Assembly: GCA_014239505.1 (NCBI GenBank)
Contig: JAAZYT010000189.1
Location: 1 to 5,909, forward strand
DNA from: Fidelibacterota bacterium
Lineage (GTDB): Bacteria; Fidelibacterota; Marinisomatia; Marinisomatales; TCS55
Length of the DNA: 5,909 nt
Direction of reading: 5' to 3'
Under the pieces are notes generated by a model that did no database searches, had not been told where the DNA came from, and worked only from the letters and a program-made list of their open reading frames with translations. Positions 1-5,909 of the stretch are shown one piece after another; within the stretch, counting starts at the first letter, position 1, and each line of letters opens with the position of its first letter. Position numbers and translations under genes: made by a program.

Positions 1-645
1 ATAAGCTAATGGAATAACCTCTATTGTATTCTTTTCTAAAAGAGGCTTTAATTGAACAGATGATATAATATCCGATAAAGCATCATATAATGGAGCTAGA
101 TAAGGATCAACTTTTTCTTTTAAATCACCAGGGAGAAATCCGAGATTTTCGCCAGCTTCAACTGCTGGTCTACATAAAACAATTCTATTAATTTCATGAT
201 TTAATAATGCAGAAATAGCAAAGGCAACAGCTATAAATGTTTTTCCTGTACCAGCAGGACCAACACAAAAAACCATATCATTTTTTCTTACAACTTTAAT
301 ATAATTTTCTTGGCCTTTTGTTCTTGCAGATATAGCCCCCTTTCGTCCATAATGAATAGTTAGTTCATCTCGTTGAGAACTAGTACCATTATTATTTGCT
401 GTAAAATTTATAATAGTTTTTACATCTTGAAGAGTAATTGAACCTTTATGACTAAGCGTTGTATTCATTTCATGAAAAATTGAAGAAATAATTTTAACCT
501 CATTATCATCACCAATAATTTTAATTTCATTTCCACGAACAAATATTTGACTCTCAAAAGAGTCTTCAACAAGTTTTAAATTAGCATCCGCTGGCCCAAA
601 TAAAAAATTTTGGTCCGGCCCATTTATTTCAATAGTCTTTTCCAT
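1..645 (-). CDS. phoH: PhoH-family P-loop ATPase, N-terminal part (3' end beyond window)
   Basis: Translating the minus strand from the ATG at 645-643 gives 215 uninterrupted residues to the window edge, so the C-terminus is missing. A Walker A motif, GPAGTGKT, lies at residues 129-136, after the MVFCVGP strand. It is followed by the family signature RPAVEAGENLGFLPGDLKEK at 159-178 and then VDPYLAPLYDAL at 179-190, both characteristic of the PhoH/YbeZ (PhoL) family. Residues 1-90 form the usual small N-terminal domain, and the ARTKGQENY segment at 107-115 corresponds to the R-T-x-x-Q-x-x-Y element before the P-loop. Family members are cytosolic nucleotide-binding proteins linked to RNA metabolism, often encoded next to the endoribonuclease ybeY; that neighbour would lie to the left, outside this window. 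The Walker B region is not visible. No strong Shine-Dalgarno precedes the ATG. The gene is transcribed divergently from the lipoprotein gene. The family call is secure; the exact paralogue is not. Confidence 0.93.
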   Translation of the reverse strand, partial: MEKTIEINGPDQNFLFGPADANLKLVEDSFESQIFVRGNEIKIIGDDNEVKIISSIFHEMNTTLSHKGSITLQDVKTIINFTANNNGTSSQRDELTIHYGRKGAISARTKGQENYIKVVRKNDMVFCVGPAGTGKTFIAVAFAISALLNHEINRIVLCRPAVEAGENLGFLPGDLKEKVDPYLAPLYDALSDIISSVQLKPLLEKNTIEVIPLAY

Positions 646-728
646 GTACAATATTTAATTAGTAATCTTAATATATGAATTTATTCAAATTTTTAAGTTT
701 ATCATCATTTTTAGATAATAGTCATAGT
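646..728. promoter_or_regulatory. Divergent intergenic region with possible promoters
   Basis: This short, very AT-rich gap separates the divergent phoH and lipoprotein genes and must hold promoter elements for both if neither is transcribed from further away. On the plus strand GATAAT at 714-719 resembles a -10 box. It would place transcription start near 726, almost at the GTG at 729, which would make a nearly leaderless message. On the minus strand TATATT (670-675) is a possible -10 for phoH. Neither has a good -35 at the normal spacing, so these are weak suggestions. If translation of the lipoprotein instead starts at the ATG at 675, the gap shrinks to 29 bp. Confidence 0.3.
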
Positions 729-1598
729 GTGAAAAAATTTAATGTTATTACCTTTTTTAGTTTAATATTTATTAGTTTTAGTTGTTCTTCAAAAATAGAA
801 ACATTTAACAAATATGTTTCAAAAGAAAAAAATATTCAATTTCTAGTAGCTCAAGGTAAACTCCATTGGGATAAAAGAGTAAATATAAAAGATGCTAATT
901 TGGCTAAACTTTTTTTATCAAAGGCTAATGAACTAAATCCAGATAATGCAGAAATAGTTGAACTTTATGCACGAGCATGCCATTTTGTTGGATATTATTT
1001 GCAATCAAACTTAGATAAATCTGACTCGCTTTTTATTGAGGGTATGAATACAACTTGGAGTTATATAATTAGTACAAATGCATATCAAGAGGGTGCAGCA
1101 CTTTTCGATGGAGATTCAACTGGAAAAAAGATAGCTGGAATTACAAACATATCAAAAGAAATAGTGCCTATCTTATATTGGTGGGTATCAAATTATTCCA
1201 GGTATCTTTCTAAGAAACCCGTTATGGACAGATTACAGTCTAGAGATCTAATTGAAACAGCACTACATAGGATTCTTTCACTAGAACCTGATTACTTTTA
1301 TCACGGTGCAAATAGATTATTTGGTGGAATTTATGCTAGACTCCCTGGTGTAGAATTAAACTTATCAATGAATAATTTTGATAAAGCAATTACAGGTAGT
1401 CCAAATTATTTAGGCACCTATGTAGTCCGCGCTGAATATCTTCATACAAAAAGTGGCAATCGAGAGGCTTTTACAAAAGATCTACAAATGGTTTTGAATG
1501 CAGATCCAACATTATTACCAAATATATCCCCTGAAAATTTATTTGAGCAGGAAAAAGCAAAACAACTTCTTTTAAAGGAAGCTAGTTTATTTGAATAG
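729..1598 (+). CDS. TatT-like TRAP transporter-associated lipoprotein
   Basis: This predicted lipoprotein is of the TRAP transporter T-component (TatT) family, helical TPR-like envelope proteins named after Treponema pallidum TatT. TatT partners the solute-binding protein TatP. I chose the GTG at 729 because it yields a compact lipoprotein signal: MKK, a hydrophobic stretch FNVITFFSLIFISFS, then Cys19 as the likely lipidated residue followed by SS. The lipobox (S-F-S-C) is not the classic L-A-G-C. The ATG at 675 is in frame and adds 18 residues (LFKFLSLSSFLDNSHS) that look unlike a signal n-region. The mature part is helical. A TPR-like hairpin lies near 57-75 (ends ELNPDN) and another near 180-222. 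The best family marker is YFYHGANRLFGGIYARLPGV at 189-208, followed by NFDKAITGSPNYLGTYVVRAEYL. The length of 289 aa fits the family. No tatP or TRAP permease gene is in view, so it is an orphan here. The family call rests on motif memory, not a search. Confidence 0.8.
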   Translation: MKKFNVITFFSLIFISFSCSSKIETFNKYVSKEKNIQFLVAQGKLHWDKRVNIKDANLAKLFLSKANELNPDNAEIVELYARACHFVGYYLQSNLDKSDSLFIEGMNTTWSYIISTNAYQEGAALFDGDSTGKKIAGITNISKEIVPILYWWVSNYSRYLSKKPVMDRLQSRDLIETALHRILSLEPDYFYHGANRLFGGIYARLPGVELNLSMNNFDKAITGSPNYLGTYVVRAEYLHTKSGNREAFTKDLQMVLNADPTLLPNISPENLFEQEKAKQLLLKEASLFE

Positions 1599-1601
1599 TC
1601 A

Positions 1602-1617
1602 CTAGTCTTTTTACTAG
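1602..1617 (+). terminator. Weak hairpin after the lipoprotein gene
   Basis: A 5-bp inverted repeat, CTAGT at 1602-1606 and ACTAG at 1613-1617, encloses a T-rich 6-nt loop just after the lipoprotein stop codon. It is not followed by a run of T, so it is not a canonical intrinsic terminator. It may only attenuate transcription or may be chance. Confidence 0.25.
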
Positions 1618-1688
1618 CAGATATACCTTTCACTGAATCAAATTTGGATATAATTCTTTATGCTATCAATTAAGATTGCAATTAATTA

Positions 1689-1694
1689 TATAAT
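1689..1694 (+). promoter_or_regulatory. Candidate -10 box for the propeller gene
   Basis: TATAAT, a perfect -10 consensus, lies inside a TATA-rich stretch 36 bp upstream of the ATG at 1731. It would give a leader of about 30 nt that carries the Shine-Dalgarno. There is no convincing -35 hexamer 16-18 bp upstream. A second TATAAT at 1649-1654 is an alternative. In such AT-rich sequence either could be chance. Confidence 0.35.
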
Positions 1695-1718
1695 AATACT
1701 ATCTATTTGACAAATTAT

Positions 1719-1724
1719 GGAGGT
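1719..1724 (+). promoter_or_regulatory. Strong Shine-Dalgarno that fixes the propeller start
   Basis: GGAGGT ends 6 nt before the ATG at 1731, which is near-ideal spacing. This is the only textbook ribosome binding site in the window. It lies inside the 8-codon extension that would be translated if the in-frame TTG at 1707 were the start, so it argues for ATG 1731 instead. Confidence 0.85.
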
Positions 1725-1730
1725 GTCATC

Positions 1731-4700
1731 ATGAGAAGGATGATTAATTTAATTTTATTTTTTAGTTTAAGCATATTAAGTGCTGATTCTTTAGATGTCT
1801 TTTTTAAAGATGCTTTAAAATGGAGAAACATAGGACCGTTTAGAGGAGGACGCTCACTTACTGCCGTCGGAGTTCCTTCTCAGCCTTTAACTTATTACTT
1901 TGGATCAACTGGTGGTGGTGTTTGGAAAACGGTTGATGGTGGTTTAGAATGGTCTAATATATCTGATGGATTTATTAAAACTGGTTCTGTGGGGGCTCTT
2001 GCTGTATCTGAATCAGATCCAAATGTCATTTATGCCGGCATGGGTGAAGCATGTATTCGCCCTGTAATGACATCTCATGGTGATGGGGTTTATCGTTCAA
2101 ATAATGGTGGTGAAACTTGGGAAAATATTGGTTTAGAAAATTCTCGAACTATTTCACAAGTAATTATTCATCCCAATAATTCTAATTTAGTCTACGTAGC
2201 TGTTCAAGGCGATCAATATACCTCGAGTAAAGATCGAGGAATCTTTCGTTCAAAAGATGGCGGTAATAGTTGGGAAAAAGTGCTATTCATAAATGAGCAT
2301 GCAGGTGCAAGTGGTCTAAGTATGGATAGAAATAATCCTCGAATTCTATATGCATCAATTTGGGATCACCAAAGAAAACCTTGGCAAATGAGAAGTGGTG
2401 GTGAAGGAAGCGGAATATATAAATCAACAGATGGTGGTAATAGTTGGGAAAAACTAACAAAAGGTTTACCAGCTAAAATGGGTAAAACTGATGTATCTGT
2501 TTCAGGCGCAAATTCAAAACGAGTTTATGTTATTGCTGAAGCAGAAAAAGGTGGACTATTCCGCTCAGATGATGGTGGAAAAAGTTTTAAACAAATAAAT
2601 AGTGATCGAGTTCTTATTGCAAGGAGTTGGTATTATATTCATGTTTTTGCTGACCCTCAAGATGAAAACATCGTTTATGTTTTAAATGCTCCTTTTATGA
2701 AATCTACAGATGGTGGAAAGTCATTTAAAAGAATGAGCGTACCTCATGGTGATAACCATGGGCTTTGGATAAACCCGACAAATAACAAAAATATGATTAA
2801 TGCAAATGATGGTGGTGCAAATATTTCATATAATGGGGGCAAATCTTGGTCAACTCAAAAGAATCAACCTACTTCTCAATTTTATCGTGTTATTACTGAC
2901 AATCGCTTTCCTTATTATGTTTATGGAGGTCAACAAGATAATTCTAGTGTTGCTATTCCTAGCAGGACAAGCGGTCGTGGAATAGATTGGTCAGATTGGT
3001 ATAGAGCTGCAGGATGTGAAAGTGCTTATCTAGCATTTGACCCTGATAACCCTATAGATATTTATGGAGGATGCTATCAAGGATTAATTGAGAAGCTAAA
3101 TATTTTGACACAAAAAAGTCGTAGTATAATGGCATATGAGTATTTAGGATTAGGTTCTGTTCCAAGTGACCAAAAATTTAGATTTAATTGGAATGCACCA
3201 ATCTTTGCTTCACCCCATAATCCATCTACAATCTATCATGCTGGAAACGTTCTATTTAAAACTAATGATGGTGGTAATTCATGGGACGTAATTAGCCCAG
3301 ACCTTACTAAAAATGATAAATTAAAACATGATCTAGGAAGCGTTCCTTTTACTAATGAAGCTGCTGGTGGAGAAGTTTATAATACAATTATGTATGCGGC
3401 GGAGTCAAAGCATGAAGCTGGAACAATTTGGGTGGGTTCTGATGATGGGTTAATACATATCACCAGAGATGGAGGTACTAATTGGAAAAATATAACTCCT
3501 AGAAGCATGGATGAAGGAATGGTTAACTCTATTGAAATTTCACCTCATAATCCTGGTACTGCATATGCAAGTTTTACAAAATATAAATTTGGAGATATTG
3601 CACCATATATTTATAAAACAAATAATTATGGAAAAACTTGGACACAAAAAACAACAGGCATCCCTAAAAATACTTTTGTGCGTGTTGTTCGAGAAGATCT
3701 TATACAAAAGGACTTGCTTTATGCAGGCACTGAAACTGGATTATATTTATCAACAAATGGTGGTAAATCTTGGGTACCTTTTCAACTGAACCTACCTATT
3801 GTTCCAATAACAGATTTAACAATAAGGAATAATGATTTAGTTGCATCAACTCAAGGAAGAGCATTTTGGATTTTGGACGATCTAACTCCTATCCATCAAT
3901 TCAAAGAGAGTATAAAGAAAAAAGAAATCCATTTATTTGCACCAAGAATAGCATATCGAACTTCTGGAGGTAGTAGTAAATCAAAAATAATGGGGCAAAA
4001 TCCACCTAGTGGTGCAGTAATATTATATAATATAGCAAACGAGGTTGATAAAAATTCGAATCTTAAAATTGAAATATTAGATAATTCTGATAAAGTTCTT
4101 CGAACTATCTCTAATAAAAGTGGAGAATCAGCTAAAGTATTTGATGGATCATATAAAACGACTAAAGCCCCCTCAAAACAAGGGCTAAATAGATTTATAT
4201 GGAATCTTCGTGTTGATGATCTTTTAACAGTATCAGATATATCATTTTATGGATCATACTCAGGCTATAGAGTTGGTCCAGGAGAATATACTATACGCCT
4301 TACTTTAGATGATTACTCAACTAGTCAGCCTTTAAGTATTCGTCATGACCCACGACTTGATATTAGAGATCGAGATACAAATCAACATCAAAAACTTATG
4401 AGTGAACTCTATACTAAAATTAATGATCTCCATAATGCAATTAATAAAGCAAGAAGTGTTAGAAGTCAGATTGAAAAAATGAATAGTAGATTACAAAATA
4501 AAGAGAATATGGATGAATTAATAAGTGCAAGTGATCTGGCTATTAAAGCTTTAAATGAATGGGAAGGAAATGTTGTTCAAACTAAAATGGAAACATTTCA
4601 AGATGTGGTCAACTTTTTAAATCGATTAAACTCTCATATGATTAATTTAATGGGAACTTTAGATGGCTCAGACCCACCTATTACTCAAGGTCAAAAAGAT

Positions 4701-4832
4701 AGATTTTCTGATTTATCTGAAGAGTGGTATCAATATAAAAATAAATTGAATTCAATCATGAATAATGAAGTAAATGATTTTAATAGGCTTTATAAAAAAG
4801 AAGATTTGCCGATTATTATTATTGAAGATTAA
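1731..4832 (+). CDS. Secreted Asp-box beta-propeller protein (BNR / VPS10-sortilin-like)
   Basis: This is a 1033-aa exported protein of the large Asp-box propeller family, often annotated as VPS10-domain, BNR-repeat or 'glycosyl hydrolase', with the GH74/sortilin fold. Residues 1-18 (MRRM, hydrophobic core, ILSA) form a signal peptide, with cleavage expected before Asp19. Eleven Asp-box-like S/T-x-D/N-G-G-x-x-W/F motifs begin near residues 64, 120, 171, 229, 276, 322, 365, 508, 575, 627 and 671. The one near 627 has Y-G in place of G-G. The propeller part ends with TQGRAFWILDDL near 705-716. Family-typical segments are GDNHGLWINP and NQPTSQFYRVITDNRFPYYV, followed by GGQQDNSS. An Ig-like FlgD-type segment follows (GLNRFIWNL near 817, GEYTIRLTLDD near 851). 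The last ~150 residues (from about 883) are helical, probably coiled-coil, and end IIIIED. No lipobox or type IX sorting domain is seen. The substrate is unknown, and a hydrolase activity is not supported by visible catalytic residues. The start is set by GGAGGT at 1719-1724. Confidence 0.9.
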   Translation: MRRMINLILFFSLSILSADSLDVFFKDALKWRNIGPFRGGRSLTAVGVPSQPLTYYFGSTGGGVWKTVDGGLEWSNISDGFIKTGSVGALAVSESDPNVIYAGMGEACIRPVMTSHGDGVYRSNNGGETWENIGLENSRTISQVIIHPNNSNLVYVAVQGDQYTSSKDRGIFRSKDGGNSWEKVLFINEHAGASGLSMDRNNPRILYASIWDHQRKPWQMRSGGEGSGIYKSTDGGNSWEKLTKGLPAKMGKTDVSVSGANSKRVYVIAEAEKGGLFRSDDGGKSFKQINSDRVLIARSWYYIHVFADPQDENIVYVLNAPFMKSTDGGKSFKRMSVPHGDNHGLWINPTNNKNMINANDGGANISYNGGKSWSTQKNQPTSQFYRVITDNRFPYYVYGGQQDNSSVAIPSRTSGRGIDWSDWYRAAGCESAYLAFDPDNPIDIYGGCYQGLIEKLNILTQKSRSIMAYEYLGLGSVPSDQKFRFNWNAPIFASPHNPSTIYHAGNVLFKTNDGGNSWDVISPDLTKNDKLKHDLGSVPFTNEAAGGEVYNTIMYAAESKHEAGTIWVGSDDGLIHITRDGGTNWKNITPRSMDEGMVNSIEISPHNPGTAYASFTKYKFGDIAPYIYKTNNYGKTWTQKTTGIPKNTFVRVVREDLIQKDLLYAGTETGLYLSTNGGKSWVPFQLNLPIVPITDLTIRNNDLVASTQGRAFWILDDLTPIHQFKESIKKKEIHLFAPRIAYRTSGGSSKSKIMGQNPPSGAVILYNIANEVDKNSNLKIEILDNSDKVLRTISNKSGESAKVFDGSYKTTKAPSKQGLNRFIWNLRVDDLLTVSDISFYGSYSGYRVGPGEYTIRLTLDDYSTSQPLSIRHDPRLDIRDRDTNQHQKLMSELYTKINDLHNAINKARSVRSQIEKMNSRLQNKENMDELISASDLAIKALNEWEGNVVQTKMETFQDVVNFLNRLNSHMINLMGTLDGSDPPITQGQKDRFSDLSEEWYQYKNKLNSIMNNEVNDFNRLYKKEDLPIIIIED
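2255..2279 (+). repeat. Asp-box direct repeat, copy 1
   Basis: These 25 bases encode the conserved part of the third Asp-box (DGGNSWEK) and match 2429-2453 at 24 of 25 positions, including an exact 18-base run. The copies are 174 bp (58 codons) apart and in the same frame, as expected for adjacent propeller repeats that have kept nearly identical codons. Confidence 0.85.
2429..2453 (+). repeat. Asp-box direct repeat, copy 2
   Basis: This is the second copy of the 25-base Asp-box coding repeat, in the fourth motif of the propeller gene. It differs from copy 1 (2255-2279) only by a synonymous C/T change in the first Gly codon. Other Asp-boxes, such as the one near 3261-3284, share the GATGGTGGT core but diverge afterwards. 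Confidence 0.85.
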
Positions 4833-4847
4833 ATAATCATTTTTGAA

Positions 4848-5171
4848 ATATTTCGATATATTGTCCATTATTTATTTCATCTTCTAGCACCATTTCTTTT
4901 TGCAAAGTTATTTTGGAGAAAAAATTGGCGAATTGCAGGTTTTATAATGTTAGCAACTATTTTTATAGATGTTGACCATATAATAGCAAATCCTATTTTT
5001 GATTCTAATCGATGTAGCATAGGTTTTCATCCATTACATACAATTTGGGCTGGAATTATTTACTCGATTATGTTGATAATTCCATCTTGGAAATTACGTG
5101 CAATTGCGTTCGGTTGTTTATGGCACTTAACTACTGATTTAATTGATTGTTTATTGATTCTCAATAAATAA
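4848..5171 (+). CDS. DUF6122-type small membrane protein with apparent non-ATG start
   Basis: I recognise this as a DUF6122-like integral membrane protein. Read from ATA 4848 it has 107 residues and four hydrophobic segments, near 5-21, 29-46, 64-80 and 86-105. Conserved-looking polar residues are HYxxH (His7, His11), DVDH (41-44), NPIFDSNRCSIGFHPLH (48-64) and HLTTDLIDC (93-101). Their spacing resembles membrane-bound metal-dependent hydrolases of the YdjM type, but function is unknown. The first ATG in frame is at 4947 (residue 34); starting there would delete the first helix and the HYxxH motif and leave 74 aa. Family members usually begin Met-x-Arg about six residues before HY, which falls on ATA 4848; ATT 4839 or ATT 4860 are other options. 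There is no ATG, GTG or TTG in this frame between 4833 and 4946 and no clear Shine-Dalgarno. It follows the propeller stop in the same frame and may be co-transcribed with it. The reading frame is confident; the start is not. Confidence 0.75.
   Translation: MFRYIVHYLFHLLAPFLFAKLFWRKNWRIAGFIMLATIFIDVDHIIANPIFDSNRCSIGFHPLHTIWAGIIYSIMLIIPSWKLRAIAFGCLWHLTTDLIDCLLILNK
5150..5168. terminator. Inverted repeat at the convergent gene junction, possible bidirectional terminator
   Basis: An 8-bp perfect stem, TTTATTGA at 5150-5157 pairing with TCAATAAA at 5161-5168, has a 3-nt loop (TTC) and overlaps the last codons of the membrane-protein gene. It sits where the two facing genes meet. The stem contains only one G-C pair and the flanks are AT-rich rather than a clean T run on either strand. 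It could end transcription from both sides, but it would be weak. Confidence 0.35.
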
Positions 5172-5174
5172 ATA

Positions 5175-5909
5175 TTATATCCAAAAATGAATCTTATCAT
5201 CTGCTATATAATCTTTTAGTTTATTAGCAAATAAAGTTTTGACTCTATCTCTGTCATCTTGAGAAACTGTGACAATTTTATTCTCTTCAACATAGTCTTT
5301 ATAATATTCAAGAGAATCCGGATTAGATTTTCTAATTCGTTGAAAATAATCTTGCCCCATTCGAAATACACCAACAGTTATATCATAAATATTATTACAA
5401 TCTAGTAAAGTAATTATTTTATTTAATAATTCTCCATAATCTTTTTCCCAATTATCATATATTATTACAGGGTCAAAGCATAACCTCACCTTCCACCCCT
5501 TCTTAATTGCGAGACTAATTGCAGAAATTCTTCGTTCCAGAGTAGGTGTATTAAACTCATTATTTGTGACAACTCTTTCTGGAGATAAAGTCCATGAAAA
5601 AAGTATTTTTTCTGAAGGAGTTAAATCTGATAAAGAATTAAATAATGCGCTTTTAGTTCTTACTTCTAATCTTAAATCTGATTTATTTTTTGAAAAATTA
5701 ATCCAAGACCTAGTAATAGGTAAAATATTTTCAAAAGCCATTAAATCTGTATTATATGATATAGATAGCATTAAAGGATCATTTGGATAAGGACGAATAG
5801 AAAGTTCCTTTTCTACTGCATTTTCCATATCTTTTTGATTAACAAAAATCACTATGTTTGCAGAAGAATACATCCCTTGTAAAAAGCAATAATCACAGTT
5901 ATAAAGACA
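5175..5909 (-). CDS. Spore photoproduct lyase-like radical SAM protein (5' end beyond window)
   Basis: The open frame runs to the right edge, so the N-terminus is missing; 244 residues are visible. The first eight, CLYNCDYC, form the CX3CX2C motif that binds the radical SAM [4Fe-4S] cluster, followed by FLQG. An internal ATG at 5873 comes after this motif and is not the real start. Segments typical of the spore photoproduct lyase (SplB, COG1533) family follow: SYNTDLMAFE (51-60), LRLEVRTKS (79-87), FSWTLSPE (104-111), TPTLERRISA (121-130), LCFDPVIIYDNW (143-154) and FRMGQDYFQRIRK (182-194). SplB repairs the UV lesion 5-thyminyl-5,6-dihydrothymine using SAM. Two catalytic residues of true SPL look changed. 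The Cys140 equivalent (Geobacillus numbering), expected in an A-C-T-S-D context, aligns with Tyr52, and Tyr98 right after the last cluster Cys is Phe9. It is therefore more likely a homologue of unknown or altered chemistry than a proven SPL. The stop lies 3 bp from the facing membrane-protein gene. Confidence 0.87.
   Translation of the reverse strand, partial: CLYNCDYCFLQGMYSSANIVIFVNQKDMENAVEKELSIRPYPNDPLMLSISYNTDLMAFENILPITRSWINFSKNKSDLRLEVRTKSALFNSLSDLTPSEKILFSWTLSPERVVTNNEFNTPTLERRISAISLAIKKGWKVRLCFDPVIIYDNWEKDYGELLNKIITLLDCNNIYDITVGVFRMGQDYFQRIRKSNPDSLEYYKDYVEENKIVTVSQDDRDRVKTLFANKLKDYIADDKIHFWI

Noticed and set aside
729..1598. TatT as part of twin-arginine (Tat) export
   Set aside because: The name refers to a TRAP-associated lipoprotein; the protein has no similarity to TatA, TatB or TatC.
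1442..1633. Minus-strand open frame opposite the end of the lipoprotein gene
   Set aside because: It lies mostly antisense to a well-supported gene, has no recognisable domain and no ribosome binding site, and is explained as a shadow.
1707..1712. Perfect TTGACA -35 hexamer
   Set aside because: No -10 box lies 16-18 bp downstream, where the propeller start codon sits; it is probably chance.
2800..2985. Second plus-strand frame inside the propeller gene
   Set aside because: It overlaps conserved propeller coding sequence in another frame; its composition is a by-product of the AT-rich codons.
1830..3780. Recurring GATGGTGGT-type sequence as a tandem repeat or CRISPR-like array
   Set aside because: The units are in frame, irregularly spaced and encode Asp-box motifs within one protein.
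3511..3789. 92-codon plus-strand frame inside the propeller gene
   Set aside because: It overlaps Asp-box coding sequence in another frame and resembles no family.
1731..4832. Propeller protein as a sialidase or defined glycosidase because of its BNR/Asp-box repeats
   Set aside because: Asp-boxes mark the fold, not the activity, and no catalytic residue set for a glycoside hydrolase family can be identified by eye.
5566..5790. Plus-strand frame opposite the radical SAM gene
   Set aside because: It is antisense to conserved SPL-family sequence and has no independent support.
5871..5873. ATG at 5873 as the start of the radical SAM protein
   Set aside because: The same frame continues upstream through CLYNCDYCFLQG, which holds the cluster-binding cysteines, so the gene must start beyond the right edge.

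Overview
This is an AT-rich bacterial chromosomal window with five protein genes. Two run off the edges. Gram-negative-type envelope proteins (a lipoprotein and a secreted Asp-box propeller), weak Shine-Dalgarno signals at most genes, and the family mix suggest the Fibrobacteres-Chlorobi-Bacteroidota (FCB) side of the tree. A marine lineage such as Neomarinimicrobiota (SAR406) is possible, but that is inference from gene families and base composition, not from a marker gene. I see no tRNA, rRNA, CRISPR array, insertion sequence or phage gene.

Layout: 1-645 (minus) is the N-terminal part of a PhoH-family ATPase, cut by the left edge. A short divergent gap follows, then a TatT-like TRAP-associated lipoprotein (about 729-1598, plus). 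Next is a 3.1-kb secreted Asp-box (BNR/VPS10-sortilin-like) beta-propeller protein (1731-4832, plus), whose start is fixed by the one strong Shine-Dalgarno in the window. Immediately after its stop, and in the same reading frame, comes a small four-helix membrane protein of the DUF6122 type (about 4848-5171, plus). It has no ATG, GTG or TTG at the place where its conserved N-terminus begins. Facing it across only 3 bp is a spore-photoproduct-lyase-like radical SAM protein (5175-5909, minus), cut by the right edge just at its CX3CX2C iron-sulfur motif.

How they fit together: the three plus-strand genes are all envelope proteins (lipoprotein, secreted propeller, inner-membrane protein), and the last two are close enough to share a transcript. 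Nothing in the sequence ties them into one pathway, and the flanking PhoH and radical SAM proteins are cytosolic. I do not see a convincing new multi-gene system. The points most worth a second look are the radical SAM protein, which appears to lack the hydrogen-donor cysteine and one tyrosine of true spore photoproduct lyases, and the DUF6122 gene with its apparent ATA start and its His/Asp pattern that looks like a membrane metal site.
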